Assembly (NCBI GenBank): GCA_964250925.1
Contig: CAXUHU010000029.1
Location: 1 to 35,334, forward strand
Length of the DNA: 35,334 nt
Source: BOG-908 sp964250925
GTDB lineage: Bacteria; Pseudomonadota; Alphaproteobacteria; Acetobacterales; Acetobacteraceae
Reading direction: 5' to 3'
Shown: piece by piece, positions 23,136 through 32,305 of the stretch
Position numbering within the stretch: position 1 is the stretch's first letter
Layout: every line of letters begins with the position of its first letter
Translations under genes and position numbers: made by a program
Notes under the pieces: generated by a model
Told to the model about the DNA's origin: nothing
What the model saw: the letters and a program-made list of their open reading frames with translations, nothing else
Databases searched by the model: none

Positions 23136-24155
23136 ATGACCGACCCTGCGGCGCTGCACCGCGCCACGCTGACGCTGGACAGCCATATCGACATCCCATG
23201 GCCCACCTCGCCCGACCCGTTCGGACCCACGCAACGCCATGTCGATCTGCCCAAGATGAAGGCGGGCGGGCTGGATGCGGGGTGCTTCGCCGCGTTTATT
23301 CCGCAGGGACCGCGCACGCCGGCGAGCACCACCGAGGCGCAGGCGCGCGCGATGGCCATGCTGGATACCATCCGTGGCATGGGCGGCTCGCGCCTGGGCA
23401 TCACCGCGCGCGTGTGCAGCACGGCAGACGCGATCGAGGCCGCCCACCATGAGGGCGCACTGGCGGTGGTGCCGGCCATCGAGAACGGGCACGCGATGGG
23501 CGAGGACCTGGCGGCGCTGGCGCGCTTCAGGCAGGCCGGCGTCACCTACATCACCCTGACCCATAACGGCCACAACCTGCTGGCCGACAGTGCCAATCCG
23601 CGGCGCGACCTGGGCGACCAGGAAACCTTGCATGGCGGGCTCTCGCCGCTGGGCCACGCGGCGATTGCCGAGATGAACCGGCTGGGGCTGATGGTCGATG
23701 TGTCGCACCTGTCGCGGCAGTCCATGCTGCAGGCCGTAGGCCTGTCGAAGGCGCCCGTGGTGGCGACCCATTCCTGCGTGGCCGCACTCTGCCCGCATCC
23801 CCGCAACCTGGACGACATGCAGCTCGACGCGCTGCGCGACACCGAGGCGCTGGTGCAGATCACCGCCATGCCGCCCTTCCTGAAGCCCAAGGGCCGGGCA
23901 GACGACGTCACGGTGGCCGATTTCTGCGACCACATCGACTACGTGGTGCGGCGAATCGGGCTGGCGCATTGCGGGATCAGCTCGGATTTCGACGGCGGCG
24001 GGGCGATCACCGGCTGGCGCGATGCCAGCGAAAGCCCCAACCTGACGGCCGAGCTGGTGCGGCGCGGCTATGGCCACTCCGAGGTTGCGGCGCTGTGGGG
24101 CGGCAACTTCCTGCGCGTGATGCGCGCCGCCGAGGCCTGCGCCGCGCCCGCTTGA
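23136..24155 (+). CDS. Membrane dipeptidase (renal dipeptidase family)
   Basis: 339-aa zinc-dependent dipeptidase of peptidase family M19 (amidohydrolase superfamily). Metal ligands are visible: H17 and D19 in DSHIDIPW, the bridging Glu116 in AIENGH, H191 in DVSHLS and H212 in ATHSCV. The closing segment GISSDFDGGG (Asp285) and WGGNFLRV (321-328) are typical. There is no signal peptide, so it is cytosolic despite the family name. Substrates are small dipeptides, possibly cell-wall D-Ala-type ones. ATG 23136 is preceded by AGAAGG at 7 nt; the frame is open further upstream, but that part overlaps the tRNA. It is followed after 10 nt by a glycosyltransferase gene. Confidence 0.92.
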   Translation: MTDPAALHRATLTLDSHIDIPWPTSPDPFGPTQRHVDLPKMKAGGLDAGCFAAFIPQGPRTPASTTEAQARAMAMLDTIRGMGGSRLGITARVCSTADAIEAAHHEGALAVVPAIENGHAMGEDLAALARFRQAGVTYITLTHNGHNLLADSANPRRDLGDQETLHGGLSPLGHAAIAEMNRLGLMVDVSHLSRQSMLQAVGLSKAPVVATHSCVAALCPHPRNLDDMQLDALRDTEALVQITAMPPFLKPKGRADDVTVADFCDHIDYVVRRIGLAHCGISSDFDGGGAITGWRDASESPNLTAELVRRGYGHSEVAALWGGNFLRVMRAAEACAAPA

Positions 24156-24165
24156 TCGCTCCGGC

Positions 24166-25368
24166 ATGACAACCGCCGTCCTGGCGTTCGAGATGACGTG
24201 GACGGGCACTACCCATGCACCTGGCAACGGCGCTACGCTGGCCACCATAGCACTGGCCTTGCCGGGCCATCCAATGCACGTCTTCGCCGAGGATACGCAC
24301 CTGCACGAGCTGCGCGCCGACCGCGCACTGGCAGCCGGCGGCAAGCCGCAGTTTCACCCCATCACCATCAGCCCGCATTTTCGCGGCCGCACCGGCGTGG
24401 TCAGCTTGCGGCGCCTGGCGCGCGAGTGGGCGACCCTTCGCCGCGCCCTGCGCATGGTCGGCAAGGGCGAGCCCTGCCTGCTGGTGCTGCTGTCGGCCAC
24501 CTCGACGGCCATCTTCGCCGCCGGCTGGGCAGCCCGGCTGCGCGGGCGGACCGCGGTGCAGGTCGGCCTGCACGGCAACCTCAACGAATTGCGCGCCCAA
24601 CCGTCGCGCCACCCTCTGGCCAGGGCGCTGGACCTGCAGGGCGCGTTGCGCGCCCGGCATGGCGGCCGGCTGCGATACCTCGTGCTGGAACCCGGCATAC
24701 GCGACGAGCTGGCGCGCTGGAACGGCGCCGCAGCAGAGCGCACCGACGTGCTGCCGCTGCCGGTGAACATGCAGGAGGCCGCCCGGAACACGCTGAGCCT
24801 GCCCGGCCAACCGCTGCGCGTGGGCTTCGTGGGGCTTGCCACGCCGGACAAGGGGATCGGCCTGTTCCTCGAGGTGGCCCGAACCATGCGCAAGGCGCAC
24901 GGCCGCCTCATTGCCTTCCACCTGGTCGGGCGCGTGATGCAGGGGGCGAACCTCGCCGACTTCGACGTGTTGGAGGAGCCGCCATCGCCCGGCCACTTAC
25001 CGCGCAGCGAGTTCGTGCGCCGGCTGGCCGCGCTGCACTACGTGATGCTGCCGTTCCGCGGCGGCTACTACGACCTGGCCGCCAGCGGCGCGCTGATCGA
25101 TGCGGTCACCATGCTCAAGCCGGTCATCGCGACGCCTGTCGGCTTCGTCGAGGCACTGTTCGCCGAAGCAGGCGATGTGGGCCATTTGTGCCGCGACGAT
25201 GCGGCGCTGCGCCAGGTGCTGGAAAGCGTGCTCGCCGCACCCGACCCGGCCCGCTACGCGCGCCAGGTCGACGCCTTGCAGGCAGCCCGGACACGACGCG
25301 AACCGGCCCGGCTCGCCGTCGCGTATTACGAGGCAATCAGCCTGTATTTCCCATTTATTATACGTTAA
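24166..25368 (+). CDS. GT-B glycosyltransferase (polysaccharide cluster)
   Basis: 400 aa. The C-terminal half has the GT4-like layout: RVGFVGLATPDKGIGLFLEV opening the donor domain (near residue 218) and a late GGYYDLAASGALIDAVTM plus KPVIATPVGFVEALF, which holds the nucleotide-sugar. The classic E-x7-E is not clearly present, so the retaining mechanism is assumed from the fold only. The N-terminal half is less conserved and binds the acceptor. The last codons are unusually AT-rich for this region. ATG 24166 has only a weak SD and probably relies on coupling to the dipeptidase gene 10 nt upstream. Donor and acceptor are unknown. Confidence 0.78.
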   Translation: MTTAVLAFEMTWTGTTHAPGNGATLATIALALPGHPMHVFAEDTHLHELRADRALAAGGKPQFHPITISPHFRGRTGVVSLRRLAREWATLRRALRMVGKGEPCLLVLLSATSTAIFAAGWAARLRGRTAVQVGLHGNLNELRAQPSRHPLARALDLQGALRARHGGRLRYLVLEPGIRDELARWNGAAAERTDVLPLPVNMQEAARNTLSLPGQPLRVGFVGLATPDKGIGLFLEVARTMRKAHGRLIAFHLVGRVMQGANLADFDVLEEPPSPGHLPRSEFVRRLAALHYVMLPFRGGYYDLAASGALIDAVTMLKPVIATPVGFVEALFAEAGDVGHLCRDDAALRQVLESVLAAPDPARYARQVDALQAARTRREPARLAVAYYEAISLYFPFIIR

Positions 25369-25422
25369 GATTGCTGCGCGGAGGCAGCGCGGTGCTGTGC
25401 CTTCGGTTGTGCAGCGAGGACG

Positions 25423-26730
25423 ATGGCGCGCGCCGGCAACCCAGCGAGACCCGCCCCGCCGCAGCCTGCGGGACGCTGCCTTATCGTCACCAGCGTGTTT
25501 CCGCCGGTGCATGGCGGCTCGGCCTCGGTCTATGACAGCCTGGCGCGCTTTGCGGGCGGCCGCGTTTGTGTGCTGGCACCCTCGCATGACTACACGACCG
25601 GCCTGCCGATCGCCGGCGCGGCTGCATTCGACGCGGCAGCGCCCTTCACCGTGTACCGGATCAGGCTGCTGCGCACGCAAATGCGCGACGGCCGGTCTTC
25701 GGCCCGGCGCCGCCTGATGTTGGCGGCCGAGGAGATGGCCATGCGCGCCCGCGTCATGCGTGCCATCGCGGCGATCGCGCGCACCGAGGGGATCGGCAGC
25801 GTCTGCATCGGCGAACTCGCGGCCGGCGGCTGGCTGGCCGCATCCTGCCGGCGTATGTTCGGGGTCAGAGTCGTGATCTACGTGCATGGCGAGGAAATCA
25901 GCACCCGCAACGGCTACGACCAGCGCGGCTGGCGGCGGCGGCGCGCGCTGTCGCAGGCCGATACGGTGGTCGCGGTGAGCCGCTTCACCCAGGCGGCACT
26001 CACCGATCTGATGGGCATGGACCCCGCACGCATTGCGCTCATCCCCAACGGCGTCGATCTGGTGCGCTTCATGCCGCGGCCCAGCCGGCCCGACCTGTTG
26101 GCGCGCTACGGGCTGGAGGGGCGCCGCGTCTTGCTGACGGTGGGCCGCCCCTGTGCGCGCAAGGGCATGGACCGGGTGATCGAAGCGCTGCCCGCCCTGC
26201 TGCGCGCCATGCCCGACCTGATCTACCTCGTGGTTGGCGACAGCGCGTGGCGGCCGGTGCTGGAACGCCAGGCAAGGCAAACCGGGGTGGCGCAGGCCGT
26301 GGTCTTCGCGGGCAGCGTGCCGGCCTGCGATCTGGCCGATCATTACGCGCTGGCGCAGGTCTTCATCATGGCCAACCGCGCTCTGCCGGACGGCGACACG
26401 GAGGGTTTCGGCCTGGTGTTCCTGGAGGCCAACGCATGCTGCGTCCCGGTGATCGCGGGCCAGGCCGGCGGCAGCACGGACGCGGTGACCGACGGGGTGA
26501 ACGGCATCTGCGTCGATGGCGACGACCGGCAGGCCGTGGCCGACGCGATCCTGCGTCTGTTCGGCGATGCCGATCTGCGCATCCGCCTGCGCGAGACCGG
26601 CTTGCGCGTGGCTGCCCGCGCAGGCTGGCCGGACCGTGTCGCCCGGTTCCTGGCGGTGTGCGACGGCGGGCCGCCCGCCTTTCCTGAAGCGCAGGTGGCC
26701 GCCCAGGCCGAGGCCCAGGCTGCGGAGTGA
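25423..26730 (+). CDS. GT4-family glycosyltransferase (polysaccharide cluster)
   Basis: 435 aa retaining GT-B enzyme. Visible are the N-terminal FPPVHGGSASVYDSL loop, the acceptor-side YVHGEEI, the SRFTQAAL and IPNGVDLVRF strand-turn (about 185-215), TVGRPCARKGMD (start of the donor domain) and EGFGLVFLE (about 326-334, the E-x7-E motif) followed by PVIAGQAGGSTDAV. This is the hallmark set of WcaL/RfaB-like sugar transferases. The C-terminus ends in an Ala/Gln/Glu-rich tail. GAGG lies 3-4 nt before ATG 25423. Its TGA overlaps the GTG of the flippase gene (26727-26730). Confidence 0.9.
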   Translation: MARAGNPARPAPPQPAGRCLIVTSVFPPVHGGSASVYDSLARFAGGRVCVLAPSHDYTTGLPIAGAAAFDAAAPFTVYRIRLLRTQMRDGRSSARRRLMLAAEEMAMRARVMRAIAAIARTEGIGSVCIGELAAGGWLAASCRRMFGVRVVIYVHGEEISTRNGYDQRGWRRRRALSQADTVVAVSRFTQAALTDLMGMDPARIALIPNGVDLVRFMPRPSRPDLLARYGLEGRRVLLTVGRPCARKGMDRVIEALPALLRAMPDLIYLVVGDSAWRPVLERQARQTGVAQAVVFAGSVPACDLADHYALAQVFIMANRALPDGDTEGFGLVFLEANACCVPVIAGQAGGSTDAVTDGVNGICVDGDDRQAVADAILRLFGDADLRIRLRETGLRVAARAGWPDRVARFLAVCDGGPPAFPEAQVAAQAEAQAAE

Positions 26731-28226
26731 CCGCGGCGCCCAACACCGCCGAACTCGGCCGTCGTGTGGTGCGGGGTGTCACCTGGATGGTGCTGCTGCG
26801 CGTCGCACTGCGCAGCTTCAGCGTGGTCAGCCAGTTGATCCTGGTTCGCCTGCTCACGCCCGCCGATTTCGGCCTGGTGGCCGGTTCCAGCGCCGCCTAT
26901 GCGATCCTGGACGGGCTGACGGAGACCTCAATGACGCTGGTGCTGGTGCAGATGCGCGAGCCCCGCCGGCAGGACTACAACACCGCCTGGACGCTGGTAG
27001 TGCTGCGCGGCGCCATCGTTTCGGCCGGGCTTTGGCTGGCTGCCCCGCTGATGGCGGGCTACCTGCACGACAGCCGCGTGCAGGGCATCGTGCACGTGCT
27101 GGCCGTGGTGCCACTGGTGCAGGGCTTCGAAAGCGTGGGCCTGGTGCGGCTGCAGCGCGACCTGCAGTTCGGCCGCATCTTCTTCTACCAGCTCGCCACC
27201 AAGATCGTGGGCTTCGCCACCGCCCTGCCGCTGGCCTTCATCACGCGCGACTACTGGGCGCTGGTGCTGGGCGGGGCGGCGGCCAAGCTGCTGGGCATTC
27301 CGCTCAGCTACGCGGCAGGGCCGCACCGCCCGGGTCTCTCGTTGCGCGGGGCGCGCGCGATGCTCGGTTTTTCCAAATGGCTGCTGCTCAACAACGTGCT
27401 GACGATAGCCGACAACTTCATGATGCCGCTGACCCTGGGCCGCATCGGCGGCGTTCGTGAGGTGGGCCTGTTCCAGGTGGCCTACGACCTCTCGGCCCTG
27501 CCCGCAAGCGAAGTGGCAGCCCCCATCCGCCGCCCGATGCATGCGGGATACGCACGGGTGGCGGACGACCTGCCGGCCCTGCGCGTGCAGGTGCTGACCG
27601 GGTTGGGCTTCCTGGTGATGGTGATCGTGCCGATGTCGGCCGGTATCGCGGTCACCGCACCGCTGGTCGTGCACGTGGCCCTCGGCGAGCAATGGCTTGC
27701 CGCCACGCCTGCCCTGGCGTTCGGCGCGATCTACACTCTGTTCGACGCGCTAGGCCATTTCACCGGCGGGCTGTTCGTCGTGCGCAATGCGCAACGTCCT
27801 TACGTGCTGATCATGGCCGGGTGCCTGGCGCTGCGCCTGGCGCTGGTCGTGCCGGCCGCGATCTGGGGCGGGCTGTCCTGGGCGATGGCCGCGATGGCGT
27901 TGACGGCGGTGTTGAACGCCTACCTCTGGTTCTCCCGGCTGCGCCGGCTGCTCGGCCTGACCTGGCGCATGCTGGCGTCACCGACGTGGCGAAGCTTTGC
28001 CGCAGCCGGGGTCATGGCGGGCGGTGTGGGTGCGGCGCAGGCCGCATGGCCCGGCGGTGGACGGGTGACGGAGTGGGCGTCGCTCTGTGCGCTGGGTGCC
28101 GCAATCCATGCCGGAACGCAGCTTTTCCTCTGGCGGCGGCAGGGCTGTCCGCCAGGGCCGGAGGCGCAACTGAAAAGCCGCTTCGTGAAGGTCTTCGCCT
28201 TGAGGACGGCACGGTTCCCTCGTTGA
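26727..28226 (+). CDS. Wzx-like lipid-linked oligosaccharide flippase
   Basis: 499-aa polytopic membrane protein with about 12-14 hydrophobic segments. The start VVRGVTWMVLLRVALRSFSV and LVRLLTPADFGLVA are typical of the polysaccharide-export (MOP/Wzx/WzxC) family, which moves undecaprenyl-linked repeat units across the inner membrane. Further matches are the FLLV-type DYWALVLG and MPLTLGRIGGVREVGLFQVAYD. GTG 26727 overlaps the preceding TGA, so translation is coupled to the glycosyltransferase. No Wzy polymerase follows in the window; it converges with the HAD gene 28 nt after the stop. Confidence 0.88.
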   Translation: MTAAPNTAELGRRVVRGVTWMVLLRVALRSFSVVSQLILVRLLTPADFGLVAGSSAAYAILDGLTETSMTLVLVQMREPRRQDYNTAWTLVVLRGAIVSAGLWLAAPLMAGYLHDSRVQGIVHVLAVVPLVQGFESVGLVRLQRDLQFGRIFFYQLATKIVGFATALPLAFITRDYWALVLGGAAAKLLGIPLSYAAGPHRPGLSLRGARAMLGFSKWLLLNNVLTIADNFMMPLTLGRIGGVREVGLFQVAYDLSALPASEVAAPIRRPMHAGYARVADDLPALRVQVLTGLGFLVMVIVPMSAGIAVTAPLVVHVALGEQWLAATPALAFGAIYTLFDALGHFTGGLFVVRNAQRPYVLIMAGCLALRLALVVPAAIWGGLSWAMAAMALTAVLNAYLWFSRLRRLLGLTWRMLASPTWRSFAAAGVMAGGVGAAQAAWPGGGRVTEWASLCALGAAIHAGTQLFLWRRQGCPPGPEAQLKSRFVKVFALRTARFPR

Positions 28227-28254
28227 GAATGCCGCGCCGTAGGCTTCTGCCGGA

Positions 28255-30015
28255 TCACCGCGCCCGCAGGAGCCGTCTCACCCAGTGATCGAGCGTGGCG
28301 AAGCTGACGACTGGCAGGGGCCAGGGTAGCGCCGCGCGAACCGCGCCAGACCGCCAGGGTGCATTTTCAAGCCGCTTCACCGCGCGCATCGGGGCGGACA
28401 GAGCCTCCCGCACGGGCAGCACGTTGACCGCAGGCTGCAGCGTGCCGCCCGCGGGTGTATGGATGAACGGGATGCGGTTCACCAGCGCCACCTCGGCCCG
28501 GGTGGGGCGGGTGAGCAGGGCTGCGAGCGGCGAGATCGCCGATGGTGCGTCGATCGCCTCGGGCCAGGCGCGGCCCAGCAGCGTGTCCATATCGTCCACC
28601 AGCTCCAGGCAGGCGGCCTCCAGCGCGCGCATCGCTGCCACGCGCGCGGCATCCGCCGCGTCGCCGGGCGCCTCGTGAACCGGGGCGTGATCGGGACCGT
28701 GATAGCCGAGCACCGTGCCGTGCGGGGCGGAGAACAGCAGCTCCAGCACCACGTAGCCCTCTCGCACGCAGGCCGTCATGGGAGCGGGATGGCCGAAGGC
28801 GAACAGGTAGCCGCTGGCCTGGGCGGGGCCGAAACCGGGCCGCAGCGCCTCCGCCCACAGGCCGAGGTAGCATCCGACGATGTCCTGGGCGGGAATGCCT
28901 GACGTCTCGGCCAGTGCCGTCTGCAGGCTGCCGCGCCAGCCGACATCGACGACGATGCGGCGGCCGGGGGCCGAGAACCCCGCCCGGTCGAGATACTGCC
29001 GTGCACCCGGGCTGGCGAGCGACTGCCGGGAGACGTGGAGGTAGGTCAGCTGAAGCATGTCGCCGGGTTCGGCAGGCAACCGGCCGATGATGGCCAGCGG
29101 CAGGTAACCGTCCCTGGCGAGGAAGTAGATGCGCGCAATGCCGCGCCGCCGGGCTTCGGCCAGGATGTGCAGGCTGAAACCGATCAGCAGCGGCGCCGCA
29201 TAGGCCGCGAGCGCCCGTCCATCCCCGCCAGGACAACCGGTCGCTTGAAGCATGCCCACGGTGCGCTGCCGGCTGTCGGCGAGCCGCACGGCCCAGTGGC
29301 GCGCCGGCATGCGCTCGGGCGGCGGCCGGCGATGCGGCGCCAAGCGGGCCGCGATACCGTGCGTGCGCGGCCGCGCGACGTCGGAGACGGGGTTGTCGCC
29401 CACATGCACGATGTCGCCGGCCGGGCGCCCGAGGGCGGCCAGCATCGCCGGGAACAGCCGCCCGGTGTGCTTGCTGCGGCGAAGGTCCGACGAGGCGAAG
29501 ATGCGCAGGCCGTGCGCGGGCAGGCCGCAGGCTGCCAGCAGTTCGACCAGCCAGGCAGCGGGCAAGGCCGTGTCGGACGCGAACACCAGCGTCTCCGGTG
29601 CGCGGGCGGCCAGCGCGCGGCGGCAGGCCTCGACCGGGCGGCAGGCGGCCAGCTCGGCCTCGAACTCCAGGCGCGCGGCGCGCAGCGGGTCGGTCACGAT
29701 GCCGCACGCGCTCAGACGGTCGTAGATCTCGATGATGCGGACCTCGTCATGGCCGGAGGCCTCGGCTTCGGCGCGGGCGGCGCGCTCGGCCGACAGGCGG
29801 TAGGCGGCAAACGCATCCGGTTCGCAACGGACCAGCGCCTGCGCGCGGACCCGGGCGCCGGCTGCCAGCAGCACGTCGTGCGGCCGGGCCAAGATGCGGG
29901 TGATGGCGGTGTCGAAGATGTCGCAGCTCAGGAACGGGAAGCCGGCCGTCTCCGCCCAGAAATCGGCCGACAGACGAGCTGGTATATCGCCCGATCCGCT
30001 GCGTCGCAGGATCAA
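28255..30015 (-). CDS. COG5610-type HAD-superfamily protein of polysaccharide loci
   Basis: 586 aa. The N-terminal half is a HAD hydrolase with all four motifs: nucleophile DIFDT (32-36), S/T in VFASDTAL (144-151), Lys182 in RRSKHTGRLF, and GDNPVSD (206-212). The second half (about 235-586) holds the conserved region typical of this family: RIYFLARDGYLPL, SRQSLASPGARQ, VVDVGWRGSLQ, GCYLGLW. Such proteins sit in capsule/LPS clusters; their substrate is unknown. The start is inferred as TTG 30015, which overlaps the hydroxylase stop as TTGA; the open frame upstream lies inside that gene. Weak SD GGAAC precedes it. Confidence 0.8.
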   Translation of the reverse strand: MILRRSGSGDIPARLSADFWAETAGFPFLSCDIFDTAITRILARPHDVLLAAGARVRAQALVRCEPDAFAAYRLSAERAARAEAEASGHDEVRIIEIYDRLSACGIVTDPLRAARLEFEAELAACRPVEACRRALAARAPETLVFASDTALPAAWLVELLAACGLPAHGLRIFASSDLRRSKHTGRLFPAMLAALGRPAGDIVHVGDNPVSDVARPRTHGIAARLAPHRRPPPERMPARHWAVRLADSRQRTVGMLQATGCPGGDGRALAAYAAPLLIGFSLHILAEARRRGIARIYFLARDGYLPLAIIGRLPAEPGDMLQLTYLHVSRQSLASPGARQYLDRAGFSAPGRRIVVDVGWRGSLQTALAETSGIPAQDIVGCYLGLWAEALRPGFGPAQASGYLFAFGHPAPMTACVREGYVVLELLFSAPHGTVLGYHGPDHAPVHEAPGDAADAARVAAMRALEAACLELVDDMDTLLGRAWPEAIDAPSAISPLAALLTRPTRAEVALVNRIPFIHTPAGGTLQPAVNVLPVREALSAPMRAVKRLENAPWRSGAVRAALPWPLPVVSFATLDHWVRRLLRAR

Positions 30016-31076
30016 GCCTGTTCCAGAGTTCCGGTTTGCAGCGCCGATCGGTCCTGCGGCGCCGTGCGTTTCGGCACCAGGGATTTCGGCACCAGTTCGC
30101 CGAACGGCGCCAGGTAGGCGGCCAGCGCATGGGGATGCGGCTGCTTGACGCCGTCGCCGAGGCCGAAGGTGATCTGCTCGCCGCGGACCGGCAGGTATAG
30201 CGTGCCGAACATCCAGTCCCACACCGAGAGCAGCCCGCCCATGTTGCGATTCCAGTGCCGGCGCGCGGCACTGTGGTGGACCTGGTGAACCGCTGGGCTG
30301 ACCAGGATGTGGTCCAGCCGGCCCCACGAAATGGCCACGTGGCTGTGCAACAGCTGGTTTCCCAGGCCACCGAACACCAGCGACATCAGGTTGACGCCGA
30401 GCACGGTGACCATGTTGGCCTGCCCGTCGAACAGATAGAGCGCCGGCGCCATCACCAGGGCCGCCGTGGCCGCACGCACCGGCTCGCTCAACGCCATCTC
30501 CACGGGATGCACCCGGCCGGCGGTCAGCGGCGTCAGCGTCTCTGCGGTGTGGTGCACCTTATGAAACGCCCACAGCGCCGGGATGGTATGGGACGCCCGG
30601 TGGAACAGGTAATAGCCGAAATCGTCGCCCACCGTCACCAGCACGGTCAGCAACAGCAGCGTGGGCGCCGTCCAGTGCAGAACGTGCGCCGCCGGGCCGA
30701 ACACGGCGATCAGCCCGCCCAGCAGCCAGCCGGCGATGGCCGGCATCGACAGGCGCCAGAACACCCTGAAGCTGCGGCCGAACACCTGGTTGGCGAGGTT
30801 GAGCTGTATGTCGACCAGTGTAGACGGATGGCGCAGAGTGCCTGCGGGCACGCAGAAACGGGCGAAGCTGCGCCACGTGCCGCCCTGCATGGCATGCACG
30901 ATGACGAGCAGCACCGCCGCCTGCGCCAAGAATACCCAGTAGTAGCGGGTATTGGCGCCGGTCAGCGGCCCGAACGCAAAGTCGATCAGGCCGGCGGCCA
31001 TGTCGTACAGCCATGGGATACCGCCCAGGGCGGTGCCATGCAGATAGGCCTTCACCTGATCCACAGTGTGCAGCAT
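30012..31076 (-). CDS. Sterol desaturase/fatty acid hydroxylase-family membrane di-iron protein
   Basis: 354 aa with four to five membrane segments in the first 230 residues. The di-iron histidine boxes are complete: HRASH (159-163), HKVHH (172-176) and HQVHH (264-268), with a further HSH near 244-246. This is the fatty acid hydroxylase family, which oxidises sterol, carotenoid, sphingolipid or fatty acid substrates; which one is unknown. ATG 31076 has no clear SD, and the frame is open further upstream to 31262, so the start is uncertain. A 10-bp palindrome lies just before it. Its last codons overlap the HAD start (TTGA), linking a lipid-modifying enzyme to a polysaccharide-locus protein. 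Confidence 0.85.
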   Translation of the reverse strand: MLHTVDQVKAYLHGTALGGIPWLYDMAAGLIDFAFGPLTGANTRYYWVFLAQAAVLLVIVHAMQGGTWRSFARFCVPAGTLRHPSTLVDIQLNLANQVFGRSFRVFWRLSMPAIAGWLLGGLIAVFGPAAHVLHWTAPTLLLLTVLVTVGDDFGYYLFHRASHTIPALWAFHKVHHTAETLTPLTAGRVHPVEMALSEPVRAATAALVMAPALYLFDGQANMVTVLGVNLMSLVFGGLGNQLLHSHVAISWGRLDHILVSPAVHQVHHSAARRHWNRNMGGLLSVWDWMFGTLYLPVRGEQITFGLGDGVKQPHPHALAAYLAPFGELVPKSLVPKRTAPQDRSALQTGTLEQA

Positions 31077-31080
31077 TGGC

Positions 31081-31090
31081 GTATCGATAC
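31081..31090. promoter_or_regulatory. Palindrome GTATCGATAC before the hydroxylase gene
   Basis: A perfect 10-bp palindrome 5 nt upstream of ATG 31076, with a further half copy GTATCG beginning at 31092. It lies in the 100-nt divergent region between the hydroxylase and the MRJP-family gene and could be an operator. Its closeness to the ATG makes an extended upstream start of the hydroxylase less likely. Confidence 0.35.
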
Positions 31091-31176
31091 AGTATCGGCC
31101 GCTCGGCGTCGAGCAGCACGGGCAACCTTCGTGCGATTGAATCGCTGTCAAGCCAAGCAGACGAAGGTATTCGGCG

Positions 31177-32277
31177 ATGGGTGGAATGAATGTGCGTTCG
31201 TGTGTGCTGGCTGCCGGACTTGCTTTGTCTTCAGCCGCCAGTGCCTCCGCACCCGCACCCAAGCTGGTGGCCGGCTTCGATCAGCAGGTGACAGGGGTAG
31301 CCGTCAGCAAGACGGGCCGCATCTTCGTCAATTTCCCGCGCTGGGAGAAGGACGTGCCCATCTCGGTCGCCGAGGTAATGAAGGACGGCACGCTCAAGCC
31401 TTATCCCGATGCGGAGTGGAACGCCTGGAGCAACCTCAAGCCGCTGTCGTTGGCCGACCATTTCGTCTGCGTGCAGAGCGTGACGGTCGATCCCCAGGGT
31501 TTCCTCTGGGTGGTCGATCCGGCGGCTCCGGGCAACGAGTTCGTCAAGCCCGGCGGGGTGAAGCTGGTGAAGATCAGCCTGGAGTCCAACAAGGTCGTGC
31601 GGGTGATCCCGTTCGACGCGACGGTGGCACCGCAGGGCAGCTACATGAACGACGTGCGCGTGAGCCCGGACGGCCGCACGGCCTACCTGACCGATTCGGG
31701 CCAGCGCGGGGCGCTGATCGTGGTCGACGTCGCCACCGGCGGGGCCCGCCGCGTGCTGGACGGCGACCCGCGCACCCAGCCGGAGCCGGGCGTGGTGCCG
31801 ATGGCGGATGGCCACGAGCTGCGACGGCCGGACCATCGCATCCCGTCCTTCGCCGCCGACGGTTTGGCGCTCGATCCCGCTGGAGCCTACGTATACTGGC
31901 AGGCGCTGGTCGGCCGCACGCTCTACCGCGTGCCCGCAACGGCGTTGAAAGGCCATCTCGCCCCGTCCGCCGTTGCCGCCCGCGTCGAAGCGCTTGGCAC
32001 CACCAACGTGGCCGACGGCTATTGGATGGACGAGAAAGGCTACCTGTTCATCACCGATCCCGCCGATAACGCGGTGCGGATGCGCGCACCGGACGGAACG
32101 ATCACGATGGTGGTGCAGGACGACCGACTGCGCTGGCCGGACAGCATGGCCGAGGGTGCGGATGGCTCGATCTACGTGACCGCCAGCCACATACAGGACA
32201 TGGCGATGTTCCATGACACCGGCAGCACGCAGAAGGGGCAGTGGCAGCTGTTCCGCGTGGCCTCGCCGCACAAGTAG
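31177..32277 (+). CDS. Secreted major royal jelly/Yellow-family beta-propeller
   Basis: 366 aa with a signal peptide (hydrophobic core after MNVRSC, cleavage near SASA). The mature part matches the MRJP/Yellow family: GRIFVNFPRWEKDVPISVAE, PLSLADHFVCVQSVTVDPQG with WVVDPAAPGN, NDVRVSPDGRTAYLTDSG and FAADGLALDP. The fold is a six-bladed propeller related to SMP-30. Bacterial members are uncharacterised in general; a sugar-lactone or amine-binding role is possible but unproven. ATG 31177 has GAAGG 9 nt upstream; ATG 31186 is an alternative start for the signal peptide. It is divergent from the hydroxylase gene. Confidence 0.88.
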   Translation: MGGMNVRSCVLAAGLALSSAASASAPAPKLVAGFDQQVTGVAVSKTGRIFVNFPRWEKDVPISVAEVMKDGTLKPYPDAEWNAWSNLKPLSLADHFVCVQSVTVDPQGFLWVVDPAAPGNEFVKPGGVKLVKISLESNKVVRVIPFDATVAPQGSYMNDVRVSPDGRTAYLTDSGQRGALIVVDVATGGARRVLDGDPRTQPEPGVVPMADGHELRRPDHRIPSFAADGLALDPAGAYVYWQALVGRTLYRVPATALKGHLAPSAVAARVEALGTTNVADGYWMDEKGYLFITDPADNAVRMRAPDGTITMVVQDDRLRWPDSMAEGADGSIYVTASHIQDMAMFHDTGSTQKGQWQLFRVASPHK

Positions 32278-32305
32278 CGCCGCGAGAAGCGGTGCGGCAC
32301 GACAC

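Noticed and set aside
22937..23136. tRNA-Arg as an integration site for a genomic island
   Set aside because: No integrase and no second copy of the tRNA 3' end were found in the window; composition on both sides is alike.
25354..25363. AT-rich TATTATAC near the end of the first cluster glycosyltransferase as an internal promoter
   Set aside because: No acceptable -35 at 16-18 nt; it also encodes the protein's last residues.
24997..26343. 448-codon minus-strand frame opposite the glycosyltransferases
   Set aside because: Shadow of two clear GT genes on the plus strand.
30016..30327. N-terminal 104-codon extension of the HAD protein
   Set aside because: It lies entirely inside the hydroxylase gene and has Arg/Pro/Gly shadow composition; homology starts after the TTG at 30015.
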